DNA of 64,000 nucleotides from Mycosarcoma maydis (GCF_000328475.2 NC_026494.1:1-64000); one strand, 5' to 3'. Positions 1 to 12,301 are shown, counted from the stretch's first letter. Notes: generated by a model not told the origin, from the sequence alone. Numbers and translations: made by a program.

Positions 1-1395
1 CCATCAAGGTCTTACGTTCTCGCCTATTCAACAGCAGTCCTCTTCAAGAGATCGCGTGCATGAGAGCCGGCCAAAGGGTAGATATCGCCAGGGCATGGCT
101 ATCCGTGATGGTCTAACCAAAGGCAGACATAGAGGAAAGGCGTGTAATGTCGTATCTCATACCGCATGTGTGTCTTTACGATGCTGCTGAATTGGACAAC
201 GGGCGTGCATCGGTAATATGATCAGTCTTTACTAGCCCCAAGAGCAAGTTCTTCACGGTACGCATGGAAGACGTAGCAGAGAAGTGCGTCACCACAGTAC
301 CTCCTCGCAAATTGACTCGCTAGAAGAGAGTTGCCGCGCACCGCCTCGACACTTTTGTGTGGCTTTTCAACCGCGGAAGGCGAGCGAGGTGCAATAGAAG
401 CAACGTGAACCAAGACGAAAGCCAGCTAGCTGTTCACAAGCAGTGCTGAATTCAGGGAGGCGGCGGTGGGATTTCGTTGTGAGCGGAACCGGGCGCGGCC
501 TGAGTTGTTACCTCCCGATGAAGAGCTTCGGCAGGACCCCAACGAGCTCCTCAATCAATGAATGGAACCTTACAGTTTTCTTCGTGCTTCGACCAGAACG
601 GTGCTTTAACTCTATACATTGCGACCAGGCAACATCGAGCTGACGATCGAGCTGGCAATCTATATAGGATCCTCAATGAGCCTCGCCCGGCACCTGAGTG
701 AAATTCGGCTGTGGAAGTGCTGCTCTCAGATCATCTCACGATAGCGTGCTGTCGAGGATTGGCCCAAGGAGTTTGGTATTAGGCTGCTCTACTTTTCTGG
801 CGATCAAATGTGGATGTGCGCGACATCCATGATGATGATGTAGAACAGGGTCCCAAGCCGAGTGCATCCCCAGGTTGAATGCGGAGCGATAAACGGCGTC
901 TGATTAGGTGTACCATGGTCGTAGAGGGCCGAGGGTTCGATGCTGCTCAGCTGTGGTGATTATTCACGATTGGATCGTCTCAGAAATGCGCCACCTCGTG
1001 CCTTGAAAAATGACTCATCCACGACGGTGATCTTACATAGCGGTTGACACGGGATCATCTCGCGTCGCATACATACGCAAAAGTTCGCCTTCGTGATTTA
1101 CAATTGGGCTTTTTCGCCTATCAAAGCTACCAAAGCTTGGATTGAGTCACCTGTGACTGCCAACGTTGAGATCACATTACTCGCTTGTTCGAGCACGAGT
1201 GACAGCCAAAGGACACTCGCGAGTGGCCAATCCTCGATAGTGATATAGTTTTCGAGCCTTACATTGTTTTCCTCGTTTTCCTCGTTTTGCCTCTTTGGCG
1301 TCTTACGTTTCGACCACCATCACCACCGCTACACCCGTCTCCACTTCTCATCGCTTGTCTATTACAATCGCGTATTATCGTTCTCACCTTGCACT
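1..1395. other. Intergenic region, no gene recognised
   Basis: No reading frame here looks like a conserved protein; the open stretches are short and of odd composition. The last 130 bases before the ATG at 1396 are pyrimidine-rich and in frame with the downstream gene, so they are probably its 5' leader and not coding. One heptamer-type motif (ATTCACGATT) lies near 962. Nothing else is supported. Confidence 0.5.
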
Positions 1396-4294
1396 ATGAC
1401 CGAGAAGCACGGCAAGAAGCGCGCCCACACCGGAAGTGCCCGCGGTGAAACACCCCCTGTTGGGCCTCAAGCTGTCTCAGCACCACCGCCCGTCGATTGT
1501 GAACAGCTGAGTATTAGCAATGCGCTTCTTCCTACAGCAACTGATTCATCTCACACCAAACAGGCCAAAAACTCGGTCAACAAGCTCAAGCAGCTATGGA
1601 GATGGGATACTTTAACATCGGTCCACCGCGATCTTTGCAACCTGAACGATCCCGACTTCACCGAGAACGCAGCTCAATTCGCCGATATGATTTGGGCATC
1701 GAGTACCGAGTTAAGCGACATCATACCTGAGTTCAAGAGTATGACAGACAAATCGCGCCTAGAATGGGAAGTCAGCAACGTTTACTGGGATCTCGCCGCC
1801 AAAATCGCCTCCTACAGTGATGTGGACGAGGCACTGTCACTTGCCCTTGTTCACGTTGCACATTCCTTGCCCATACCTACGTTGGGCCCACCAGGTTCTT
1901 GTGCCAACGCTCGCTTCTCAGCCGAATTTGGCCGTACCTATCACGGTACTGCGCCAGACCGCTTCCTTCAGTTTGTTACCGAACACAATCAGATGCTCAA
2001 CGAGCTTGAGCCAGAGAAAGGTGACATTTATTTTCGAGGCACTACCATCTTGCAATCAAGCGGCACCGGCAAGTCGCGCATGGTCTATGAATGTCGACAT
2101 CAAACTCCTCTTCTCTATGTCTGCATCGGACCAACTAGCGACGAGGGACCGGCCAAGGAAGCTTATCCCCTCCCTGATCGTGGTGTACGTGCCTTTTTCG
2201 AAAACGCTCAGAAGACCCACAAGGATAAGTGTAACCTTCATATTGCCTGTTTCCTCGGCGCTTGGTTCGCGGTGCTTGCTCACCACCTCGCCAAATTGCC
2301 CACTCAGCAGCAAAAACACGACTATCTGATGCAGCTCAACCATCTCGATCAGAATGCTGGTCAGAATCCTCAACGCACCGACTTCTTCCAAACCGTTTTC
2401 GAGCGCGCTTCTCTCAGCCTCAAGCTTTCTGACAGAAGCTTGAAGGATTGGTATGATCTTGATCGCATCTTCACCGCTCATATCCGATCGCCGTTGGACG
2501 CCCTCGAACGAGAGATGAAGTGCATTATAGCTCACATGCACCCGCCCAACAAGCGCGGCGGATCATCACCCACACATCCTGTCATGGTGGCCTTCGACGA
2601 CTGCGTCGAACTCAACGTCAGATCAGACCGAAGCACAAATCAGCTCGACAGCCTCCACCGCGCATGGAATTGGATCAGCATCGAACAAGCCAGAGCCAGG
2701 ACCACGCCGTTCTGGCTTGTGTTTGATAAGTACCAGCATCAGCGCGGCCTATTTTGTCAATCACGCCCCCCGCTAACGTGTTATCTTTGGCACTGCCCAC
2801 TTTCGTCGGCGTTGGTTCTGACGTGCTGCTTTCACAGCAACCCAGCCTTTCTTGCGCCTTGGGAGCTTCTGCGGACTCTCACATCGTCCACTACGGACGA
2901 CCGCTGTGGAAGAAGTTCAGGCCTCAAGACCTCTGGGCGTTGGCCAAACTCAAGTTGACGGGTGGTGAAAAGTTTGCCATCCGCAAACCCGCCCACTGCC
3001 TCGGTGTCTTGGCGTCTCGTCTCGCGCTAAGGCTTTTGCCGACTCAATCGTCAGACTACAAGCTCTTCGAATTGCAGAAGCAATTCGTGGACTGCACAGT
3101 CGATCGCCACATGCGCATTGTCACGCATGTTAGCAGCGAGGGTGTCATGCACGTTGAATCTCCATCAGAGCCTGTGCTAGCCATCGCTGCTTCCAATATC
3201 ATGCTGGCTCCCTACCTCCAGGAACCTCAGAAAGCGAGAGGCTACACATATTCAGACATTCTCTTTGGGGGTCATGGCTTGCTCGAGCCCGGGAACCTCG
3301 AGGTTCCCTCGCTGATGGGCAGTCTCGGAGAACTTGCCTCGCGGATCATCTTGATGGCTGCTTGCGACGCCGTGAAGCGCAAAAGAATCGAACAAACCGA
3401 GCCAAAGGAAACGTCGCACTTCAAGCACGTGCCCGCCAGCATCTTCGCCAAGCCCGTGCCTCTCGAAAGCGTTCTTGAGAACCTTGCCGACCTCGACGAG
3501 GCCAATCTCGCTGCGCTGCGTCAACGCCTTGAAGACGTCTACGATGCCGGCTCGCGCACCGAACGGCATGCAATTCCAATCAGATGATCAGTTGCAGTCG
3601 GCTTCCGCTACGCTGCCGATGTGGATCAACTTTACGCATTTCGACGTGCTGCCCAAAGCGATCAACGAGATAACACCCGAATTTCTGTGGTACTGTTGGA
3701 AACGTGGAGTAGCCGTGCAAATGGCGCACGCGCAGTATGGCATCGATGGCATCATCCCGGTCTTTGTAGGTCATCTCGACTGGCCCTTCGTTGATGGTTC
3801 ATCCACCGATGCCTCTAACGCCAGCCTTGAGCCCAGAGAGGCCGAGATGCACGCTGCGCGCTACATGACCTACGTTGCCTGGGAAGCAAAGAACCAAAGG
3901 GATCCACAGAGCACCACGGTCCCTACTAGGTCAGCGCCTGCCATTGCTGGACCGGTGATCAAGAGCGCCTTGATGGCACCGCCAAACGAGAAGCCACTGA
4001 CCGAACAGGCTCTGTTGAGCGTGCTTCTCGACCTTGGCACAAGGACCGGATTCAAACAAGCGCCAGACGGCTTACGACCTCAAGTGATACCTCTTACGGG
4101 TCAACAGTGTCCTCGGCTGTGCATTCGGGGTATGCTCTCTTCGCACGCTTACCCCTGTCTGGACCTTTTCGAGTTCCGCAGATTCTTGATGCGTATTTCT
4201 GTTATCTAGGTACGATCCCGTACCCGACTCTCTCACTAGCATGGAAAAGGCCCTGTGGAATGAGCGCATCCAGCCCGATTCAGATTCCATCTAA
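1396..4294 (+). pseudogene. Broken gene for a large P-loop protein of a fungal family
   Basis: A continuous protein-like signal runs from the ATG at 1396 to a TAA at 4292-4294 but changes frame repeatedly. The N-terminal frame carries a Walker A-like motif SSGTGKSR at about residue 221 (bases 2056-2079). The frame then moves about 2722-2735 and again at a C-run about 2761-2768. The second part (to about 3570) continues in a third frame, a further shift near 3550-3587 leads into the WINFTHFDVLP part, and a last shift near 4200 leads to a tail ending ALWNERIQPDSDSI. The first two breaks are too close together for an intron, so they are real frameshifts or base-calling errors. The architecture (N-terminal P-loop, long alpha-helical remainder, conserved ALWNER-type tail) fits a large P-loop hypothetical family that I associate with lineage-specific expansion in basidiomycetes; I cannot name a function. 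An upstream in-frame ATG at 1264 encodes a low-complexity stretch and is unlikely to be the start. Confidence 0.7.
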
Positions 4295-6115
4295 GGTGAG
4301 CTCGATTCTCACTTGCTCTGGAGTGATCGACATAGACAACGTTCAACATCGTTCTTCCGGTGCAAGGCGCCACCAGCACACTCGATTCCGTCTCTCTTTC
4401 TGACCCTTAGCGAAGCTCTCGCGTGTCTCACTATTCAGATGCAATTGCAATCGTGAATGTGAATGTGAATGCATTTGTTTCCTTTTCGCTGGTTTTTTCC
4501 GAATGTTCGCTCGTAGCTTAATGCTCGCCACTCGTGCTTTGCGCAGGCTGACCAGCTATTCTGTGTTGGAAGGCTGGGCATGGCGAAGATCCTGGATGAT
4601 TCAGCTCGGGATGTTGAGGTCGTTATCGGGGTTACAATCTAGAAGGCAAACTCAAGTGGTCTCAAAGAAAGGGAATCGATGCTGGAAGCGAAGGTGGTAC
4701 AGTAGTGTATGCAGTTGCGACCCGCATATAAGCGCCAATTTGTAGCGAGAGTCACGTCGGTTGTTTATTTGACGTCAAGGGTCATAGGTATAAAATGGAG
4801 GACCTCGATGCCTACTGGACCATGCTGTTTGGCCTGTGCTTGTTGGTGCCTTGCGCTCAGCTGTGCAATTTGCAAGCCATGCTTCTCGAGCCACAGATCG
4901 GCTTTTGGCTCTTCCGTTTTCACGAAGAAGGGTGCTTTGGTAACGGCATCAGTGGCCTGCTCCAACAATGACGACGCGGTCGGCAGGTACAGGTTCGGAG
5001 GACCGTAAGGATAGGTGATAGAGCGCTGCCTTTGTTGTTTGGCGTCCGTATGAAAGACGGTTGAGATCGAAAGCAGACGACGTTAGTGAAGCAAGAATCT
5101 CGGAGAGGAAGCGTGAACAGTCGCTGCGGTTGTTGGCGCTTGTTCCATTCGTGATTCCAACACGCTGAAATGCGGGCTCGGTCCGTTTCGCGGCATTCAG
5201 GTCGGCTTCCATTCACGATTCGTGATTCGTGATTTGTTCAAAGGGTTCATCCTCATTTTAGTCGGCCTAACAGCGGCAATATTCTATTCTCCGTGACTCA
5301 CGACTCACGACTGTACAGTGCTGCACGCCTGACTGATATGTCAAGTCTGGCGCAACTTTGACGTGTTTGGCTCACGTGGTGTTTAGCGTAGAAGTGGATT
5401 GGCTGCGTTGAGGCAAACTACTGTTGCACCAAGAAGCCGTCCTGAACGACCCCAAAAGGGCAGGGACAGGCGTTGCAAACTTGGAATGGATGCGATTGAA
5501 TCAGGCACTCAGGTGTAGAGCATACTTGATCTAACTATGCCCTTCGTGCTTGTTCAACTCAACACTCACGACTCGACCGATGAGAGCGCGCCTGGCTTGG
5601 ATGAAATTGACCCTGTCACAGAAGCATGTTTCCCCGCAAACACCACGCAAACACGATTGTGGATTGGCCGGCTCGTAATTTCGCCCCGCGTCTTCCGTGA
5701 CGGTCTTTACCCCAGAATTGGCAGAACGTGGAAGAGGGAGAGTCATGAGTGGGAGTTGGTTGCAAGAGTGACTTAAGTCATCAGTGTTGAGTAGAAAGTA
5801 AACCCCGCAACGCAATGTCGTGTGCATCTTGGATGCGCACTTGTGCAGATCTCGTTACGCTCGGATAGCATTCTCCGAGCCTTCAACTTGCTGTAAACGC
5901 CTTTCAGGCTGCTTCGGCGGCGGCGACAAAAAGCCGCCAACAGACCGGCAGATGGGCAGCATCAAGATTGGCCGTTCACACCGTTACCTAGCTGTCCCGA
6001 GGATGTATGTACCCCGCATGTATTTCGTTTTCTGCCTTGGTCGGCATCATTCTTGTCGCCTCCATACCCTACCCACCTTGACAACATCCGAACAAAGCGA
6101 CAACAGCAGCTCGAC
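4295..6115. other. Intergenic region between P-loop pseudogene and alcohol dehydrogenase
   Basis: No coding region is supported; the short open frames have no recognisable domain. It holds heptamer-type motifs: repeated GTGAAT near 4450, a CACGATTCGTG dyad at 5214-5224 and a CGACTCA doublet near 5297-5313. The last 100 bases before 6116 are probably the leader of the dehydrogenase gene. Confidence 0.5.
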
Positions 6116-7782
6116 ATGGCACAGCAACTCGATGCAAAAGCTCTCATTGTCGATGAGGCATGCGGTCCATTCAAACTTGTAGACCTAAAGCTTGATCTGG
6201 GCAACCTCAAGCCGGACGAAGTCATCGTTCGATATCATCACACCGGTGTCTGGTAAGTCACCGTATTTCAAGCCAGCTCTCTATCAGCGGTTCTCATCGT
6301 CTGACTCTTGATCCATTGCGATCGGCGCGTGATTTGCAGCCATACAGATATCCACTCTCGATCCCACGCGACGCCTCAACTTTTGCCTGCCATCTATGGA
6401 CATGAGGGCGCCGGCGTTGTGGAGCATCTTTCACCCTCTTACTCGGGCGCGCTCAAAGTGGGTGATTCGGTCTTGGCAAGCTTCTGCAGCTGTGGAGGCT
6501 GCAACAACTGTCAATCCAGTCGTCCAGCCTACTGCGATATATTCGTTCCGATGAGTGAGTAGCCACTGGCAGCCGCACACACACCCTCGTCGGACAGGTT
6601 GTATTGACTTGAGCTTTGCTTGCTGGGGCTTATGTGCGCACAGACTTGGCAGGCTTCACTAAGGACATGCAACAGGCCAGAGTGGCTTACACTGCACAAG
6701 ATGGCTCAAAGGGCGAGGCACTCATCAAGTACTTTGGTCAAAGCTCCTTTTCGAGTCGAATGATTGTCACCGATCGAAGTGTGAGTACTGTGGCAGTTTC
6801 TGGACTTTTCTCATCTGTGCGGCTCGACGCTCACCTCGACTTTGACTTTTCACATGCAGCTGACTAAGGTGAGCTCGAATGTCCCAACCAAGCTCGTCTG
6901 CGCGCTGGCATGCGGCTTTCAGACCGGTTTCGCAACCGTGTTCGAGAAAGCTCCATCTGACCAGCCTCGTTCGTTTGAGCTGTTCGAGTCCGTTGGCGTG
7001 CCTGTTCCTGCCTCGGCCAGGTCCTCGAGCCGATACGAACGCAGCAAGCAGACGCTCCTTGTAACTGGCATGGGCGGTGTTGGTCTGGGTGCCATCTTTG
7101 GCGGCAAGACGCTAGGCTTTGGCTCCATCATTGCGTGCGACCTGAACGATAGTCGGCTCGAGCTTGCAAAGGAGATTGGCGCCACGCATGCGATCAATGT
7201 CAAGGGTCTGGACACTGCTGCTTTTGCAGCCAAGGTCAAGGAGTGCAGTGCTGATTCGCGCGGTGCTTCGCTTGCCATTGAGGCGTCTGGCTCGCCGATC
7301 GCGATGCGCAATGTCATCATGGCACTTGCTGTGGGTGGCCGGTCAGTAGTAGTGGGCGCACCTCCGCCCGAAGCGCCGCTGCCCGTTCCCCACGCGCACA
7401 TTCTGGTAAGTTGCCACCGCAGCATACAGAGCGGTCCAACAGCTCTATACTAACATCGGATTCGTATATGCATGCGCTTGACAGGCTCAAGCGAGCTCGG
7501 TGGAAGGTCTGCTGATGGGTAAGTGCCAGGATGAGGTTTCCATGGCGTTGGTCCTAGTTTTTGAGCTCGGCTGACGTTGGCCATTGTGGAATACGTCTCC
7601 TTGTTCAAACAGGCAACTCGATGCCTCAGGTGACGCTTCCTTTCTTGGTGAGCAAACTCGAGGCCGGTGAACTCGCCTTCTTGCAAAAGATGGTCGCTGT
7701 CTACAAGCCCGATGAGATGAACCAGGCTGTGGCGGATCAGGAGAGCGGCAAAGTCATCAAGCCTGTCATCGAGTGGATCTAG
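6116..7782 (+). CDS. Zinc-containing alcohol dehydrogenase, six exons
   Basis: A medium-chain, zinc-dependent NAD(P)-linked alcohol dehydrogenase. Exons are 6116-6252, 6340-6554, 6644-6780, 6860-7405, 7485-7518 and 7613-7782; all five introns are GT-AG, 79-94 bases, and the spliced frame of 412 residues is open throughout. Splicing rebuilds the family motifs exactly: the first junction creates VCHTDIHSR, which supplies a catalytic zinc Cys, followed by GHEGAGV with the catalytic His-Glu. The structural zinc Cys cluster is CSCGGCNNCQSSRPAYC. A Rossmann motif, GMGGVGLGAI, lies in exon 4. The overall pattern is closest to aryl/NDMA-type class III-like alcohol dehydrogenases that oxidise alcohols in the cytosol; the substrate cannot be read from sequence. 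An insertion rich in Ser and Arg sits just before the Rossmann motif. Six exons are unusual here, since most neighbours have none or one intron. It ends 139 bases from the tail of the convergent permease gene. Confidence 0.9.
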
Positions 7783-7920
7783 GCACTATCAAGCTCAGCC
7801 GAACCTTAGAGCATCTGAAATCACGAATCGCAAAGAAACCGTGAATGGTTATAAGTTAATGTCATGGAATGACGTTCTAGTGATACAAGATTTGCGCACC
7901 TCGGGTGATTGAATGGGCGA

Positions 7921-9480
7921 TTAAGCGACGATTGCCGAGCTCTGGCCGATACGCTCAGCGAGCACAGCGCCGCTAGGACCGGCATAGCTTTGCTTGCCCC
8001 AAGTGATGTAGCCGACTGAGGACAGCAGCACAACGCCGGCGAGGATCACACTGGACCAATTCATCGTAGCTGCTGTAGGAGGGTAGACGGATGGGAAACA
8101 GAACAAGATACCAAAAACGAGCATGTAGATCAGCGCGATTGAGTTGACTGTCCAGCCAAGCGTCGAGGCAAGGTGGTACGGCCCTCTCTTTTCGATGTGG
8201 CGCTTGTTGAACATGAATCCTCCAATCACCATGGCGTAGCAGGCAAAAAAGAGGATGGTGAGCGCAGACAGGAACGAGTTGAATGCCGTGATGCTGCCCA
8301 AGTAGATCACGCCGATGCAGCTCGAGACAAAAGTGCATAGAATGAGCGACTGCACAGGTACATGCAGGCTGGACGACATCTTGGAAAACGTCTTGGGCAA
8401 CAGAAGACCGCCATCTCGTGCAAACGCCCAGGCGACTCGACTGGCAACAGTGACCGAGGTCACAGCACCGTACATGGAAAGGATGATCATGAAGAGCGAG
8501 AGAACCACGGTTGCGCCATTGGATCGAGTCGCGTTCCTGATGATTTGAATATAAGGTACACCAGTCGCACTGCCAAGCACTCCGTCGATGTCTACGATCG
8601 AAAACATAAAGCAGAGTGTGACAAACAAGCCGGTCACGGTACCGATCAGAACCGAGTAGACCATCGCCTTGGGCACGTTTTTCTCTGGCTCGATTGTTTC
8701 TTCGGAGAGATGGCTGGGCGAGTCGATCAGAATGAAAGCCCCCGAGGTAGCAATCTGACCGAGACACCAGACCAGACCATTCGAGCTCCATCCGGTGGTG
8801 TTGATGATGTCGACAAACACAAATTTGGCCGATTGATGCGTGGGTGCGCTGGCAGCCACCGTGATGCTCAGGACAAAGCAGCCGAGGAAGAAAGTATAGA
8901 GGCCGATCTTGTCGAGCGCCGGCATGATCTTGACCGCAAAGACGTTGATAAGGAGACCAACGATGAGCACGAATTGCAAAACGAGCCAAGTATGCCACTG
9001 CTTGATGACGTAGTCAGGGTGGTATAGGACGGCAAGAGCGAGCACTTGCTGGGCGACCAGAGAGGCCCACGTGGTCGCAGTAACGATCCAGGCAAACGTG
9101 TTGAGCCAGGCAGTGGTCCAAGCGATAAACTTGCGACTTGACTTGGACGAGCCTTCGTAAGCCCAGTCGAGAACGCCGCCGGAGGTGGGATAGGCAGACG
9201 CAAGTTCCGCTAGCGAGACTGCGATGCAGAGAATGCAGAATGCGCACAGAAATGTTCCCCAAAACAGACCAGGCGGTCCGCCAACACCCAGCACGGTGGT
9301 CATGGTAACGATCTGGCCCGCCCAGTATCCAGCACCGAGAAGACCGACGCCAAGAAGCGGCAACAGACCAAATTGTCGAATAAGCGTCTCTGAGTGAGCT
9401 TTGTTAACGTGACCATCGTAGCTCACGACTTCGGTCGAGTGTTTTGGCTCGGGGGGCTTGTTGACCGAGATGTCCGACAT
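7921..9480 (-). CDS. APC-superfamily amino acid / GABA / choline-type permease
   Basis: A 519-residue integral plasma-membrane transporter of the amino acid-polyamine-organocation superfamily, fungal ACT subfamily (relatives of yeast UGA4 and HNM1 and of many fungal GABA/choline permeases). The frame starts at a good ATG (minus strand, 9480-9478) and has no intron. After a hydrophilic N-terminus of about 35 residues come roughly 12 hydrophobic segments. The first contains the glycine-rich stretch GLLPLLGVGLLGAGYWAG, and the conserved ELASAYPTSGG follows TM2, typical for this subfamily. SPSHLSEETIEPEKNVPKAM lies in the mid-protein loop. The substrate is unknown; an amine or amino acid is the family expectation. 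It is convergent with the alcohol dehydrogenase and divergent from the secreted-protein gene at 11532. Confidence 0.9.
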   Translation of the reverse strand: MSDISVNKPPEPKHSTEVVSYDGHVNKAHSETLIRQFGLLPLLGVGLLGAGYWAGQIVTMTTVLGVGGPPGLFWGTFLCAFCILCIAVSLAELASAYPTSGGVLDWAYEGSSKSSRKFIAWTTAWLNTFAWIVTATTWASLVAQQVLALAVLYHPDYVIKQWHTWLVLQFVLIVGLLINVFAVKIMPALDKIGLYTFFLGCFVLSITVAASAPTHQSAKFVFVDIINTTGWSSNGLVWCLGQIATSGAFILIDSPSHLSEETIEPEKNVPKAMVYSVLIGTVTGLFVTLCFMFSIVDIDGVLGSATGVPYIQIIRNATRSNGATVVLSLFMIILSMYGAVTSVTVASRVAWAFARDGGLLLPKTFSKMSSSLHVPVQSLILCTFVSSCIGVIYLGSITAFNSFLSALTILFFACYAMVIGGFMFNKRHIEKRGPYHLASTLGWTVNSIALIYMLVFGILFCFPSVYPPTAATMNWSSVILAGVVLLSSVGYITWGKQSYAGPSGAVLAERIGQSSAIVA

Positions 9481-9624
9481 GTTCGCCGATGGAGTTCGGT
9501 TGACAGAGGGGGTACAGAAAAAGTAAAAATGCTCGTGATGGAAGGCGAAGTGTCGGACGTCGTGTTGGCTAGCCGTAGTGGAGAAGGAGCTATGGAAGAG
9601 GGAGCAGACGCGGAGAGGTGTTGT

Positions 9625-9632
9625 CTATATAG
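9625..9632 (-). promoter_or_regulatory. TATA-like element upstream of permease
   Basis: The palindrome CTATATAG lies about 145 bases upstream of the permease ATG on the minus strand. Position and sequence fit a TATA box, but fungal promoters vary and no transcript data support it. Confidence 0.3.
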
Positions 9633-11409
9633 TTGCACCGTTGCAAGATGGCTTGAGCCCAGCACCACACACTAGAGGGACGAAAGAGGCGTAAGATAAA
9701 GTGGTGAAGCAGTACAAAAGGCATTAGCCATGGATGTCGGGCTAGAGTCTGCTTCAGGAGGAACGATATCGGTACGAGAACTGCAGGGGATTCGAGCGTT
9801 CATGCAACAGAGCTGATCTGCGCTGTGGAGAGACATATCTATCTGGCTGTACAGATACAGTTACGTGTGGCAATGCATTTAGAGCGGGGTTTGAACCACC
9901 CACGATTCCTCACGATCTGTTGTTCGTCTTTGTTGCGATAAACGATAACTTGGTCGTAGGGCTTGCCGAAGAGGAGACACCTATATCAACGCAGCCGAGG
10001 CAAGACTAGTTTCCGACTTGACTCTGGGGCAGATAGCATGGCGCGCTCAAGGACATGGGATTGGCCCAGCTAGGCCATCTATGCATGAGAAACAACCATC
10101 TACCGAGACGGGCCAAAAGGTCATGCTCGTGCACGGTAACCACATGTCGGTATTGGCCACTTTGACAAACACGAATCAAGCCAACAATACACACACGCTG
10201 CAAGACGGCAACAGTTGACAAGCGGATAGACACTGTAGGTGGACGAGCTACGATGCTACATCGGCTCAGCAAGCCAAACCTCACGCAACCGCAGCGTCAC
10301 GACTGCCGGCGGAGCAACATTCGTGATTCGTGATTACCGCTCTTGCCGCACTTGGCGCGCGAATTGAATGCTGAAATGTGAAATGTGAATCGTAAATCAG
10401 AATCAGAATCACGAATGGCCTAGGCTCAGAGACCCTCGTGACTGGTGACTGGTGACTCACGCGTCCAGCGTATCTATAATATCAGCATAACACTAGCTCA
10501 CCCAAGTTCAAGTTCAAAGCTGTCTAATCACGAATCGTGAATTTGGGATGTCCTCTCAGTTAAGACGCGTTTGCCGCGCTACTCGTGACTTTATCGCTAT
10601 CTTTTTCGTGTCTTGCATCAAGTCTCAGAGTCTGTGACAGTCTGAGTCGTGAGTGTTGGAATGCAGCATGCTGTTACGAAAGGGTAATTGTAGTAGCCGT
10701 GAGTTTCTTTCCGTCTGTGTCAACGTCAAGTTACCTTAACTACGTTCAGTTAGTTGACGGTAACGTATTTTTACCCTTTCAGAAAATACCATTCGTGATT
10801 AGGGTGTGCTACCAACGCGCTGCAGCCGCGCTAAGCGCGTAGACTCGCACGACGTACGACATGTTGCATCCCGCGTGACCAGGATGTACTGTATATACCA
10901 ATCTCGAATCTCTCAATCCACACAACAACGACGATAAGATAACCACCATTTGTGATTTCTGCAGACAGAGTGGACTTTGAAAAGCCAGCTGACTCGCATG
11001 CGAGATTGTCACGGATGCTGCGTCCGTGGAGGTGGGCGAGCCTGCCTGCCACCATGTTTTGGCACGTAGAGACTCGAGTTTTGGTCATCGGCTCGATCGA
11101 GCTAGCTCGACTTTTTTGGCGAACGGTCTCGCTTGTGGTCGTGCCGCAGATATTTACGACTTGGACGACCACTGCCATGTCAAAGTGCTTGTGTGCTGAT
11201 CTGACTCTTTCTCTCATCAGCTACGCTTCAACTGCAGGAGTGGTGAGTGCGACTACTGGATCATCGCAATAACAAGTCTGGAAGGTCTGAGGGTGCACGT
11301 CAATCTAATCCACCGCCCGCGTCTGGGCCGCGACAACAGGTGCAGCTTTGGCTCGCTTGTCCGAGCCAATCTGGTCTGGTCATATGATGATCAACGTCAG
11401 AGAATGCCC

Positions 11410-11415
11410 TATAAG
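11410..11415 (+). promoter_or_regulatory. TATA-like element upstream of secreted-protein gene
   Basis: TATAAG within CCCTATAAGATG lies 117 bases upstream of the ATG at 11532. It is a plausible TATA box by position and sequence only. Confidence 0.3.
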
Positions 11416-11531
11416 ATGCTTTGCCTAGAGGTCGTGCACTTGAATCGTCCTTGATCCCCAATCGCACTGACCTGATCAAACACCGCAAAGACACAAACAT
11501 CAGCTCTTGATTCCTTCATACGACTTCGACA

Positions 11532-12264
11532 ATGTGGTCTCTCGGATTTCTGGTAGCCTTGCTGCCTATGATGAGCGCTGCTAGTCCTCTGCCTGCGATT
11601 GATCTCGTGGGACGCACCAACAAACAAATTATGAAGATCGACCCCAAGTGTCCGCCAGGCACCACCCCGGGCTTTGAGGTCTACACAGCGCGCTACGACG
11701 TTCCTGCCAAGGAATTCTTTGCCAAGGTCGGCTCGTTTTTCGACGAGGAATGGTATGTGAGTCTCATCCGTGATTCGCTTTCAGTCTTGTTGGTTGGCGC
11801 TTCTTGGTTTTGCTGACTGAAACTGATCATGGTCTCGACGCTTTCAATTGCAGATTGGCTTGCCACCAAATGCCACGCACGGTCGCGACAATACCAGAGG
11901 CTCGATTCGCGAGATTGACTTTGCCGGAACTATCTTGCATGAGCAGCTCGTCAAGTACATCCACAAGCCAGCACTGCTCGAGCTTGAATGGCACCTGGTC
12001 AATGGACCCATCAATGTGACTGGCGCTGTGGCCGATGACCCGCCCGACGAGAAGATCCTTTTTGGCAGCTACACCGAAGATCTGCGTGTCGAGTCCATCT
12101 GCCAAGGAAGCGCAACCTTTATCACCTTCACCGGTCGCTACTGTTTTGACAAGCCAGGCCCGGCATACAAGGTGTTTGACGTAGCGCACTCGACATCTAT
12201 CGAAGCGGTGGCCAACGACCTCAACGCCACACTCATCCAGGGTAACGGCACTTGCCCCTCTTAG
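11532..12264 (+). CDS. Small secreted protein of unknown function, two exons
   Basis: A 211-residue predicted secreted protein. Exon 1 is 11532-11756 and exon 2 is 11854-12264; the intron of 97 bases has GTGAGT and TTGCAG borders, and the junction gives EEWYIGLPPNATHG. Residues 1 to about 18 (MWSLGFLVALLPMMSAAS) are a clear signal peptide. The mature part has NAT, NVT, NAT and NGT sequons for N-glycosylation and three or four Cys (KCPPG near the N-terminus, ESICQG, RYCFD, GTCPS at the end), compatible with two disulfides. The spacing FDEEWYIGLPPNA, then IREIDFAG, recalls a lipid-binding/SRPBCC-like fold, but this is only an impression. In a smut fungus this profile fits a candidate apoplastic effector; no function is demonstrated. 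A decayed copy of its 3' end follows immediately. Confidence 0.8.
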
Positions 12265-12301
12265 CTTTCGAGCTCGACAAACCACTTTGTCTTTCCCAGC
12301 T

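Larger units (their letters stand above)
9481..11531. other. Divergent intergenic region rich in heptamer-type motifs
   Basis: Two kilobases between the minus-strand permease and the plus-strand secreted-protein gene. No open frame here looks like a protein. It contains many scattered repeat motifs: ATTCGTG doublets near 10320, GAAATGT doublets near 10375, GTGACTG doublets at 10438-10451 and a CACGAATCGTG dyad at 10529-10539. These are single or double units, unlike the long arrays elsewhere. Confidence 0.5.

Noticed and set aside
4503..4745. 80-codon frame with an Arg-rich start
   Set aside because: Looks faintly like a mitochondrial leader but the rest is low in protein-like character and has no support.
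9880..9905. B-box-like GGTTCAAACC on the minus strand
   Set aside because: No T-stem pairing, no A box and no acceptor stem around it, so not a tRNA gene.
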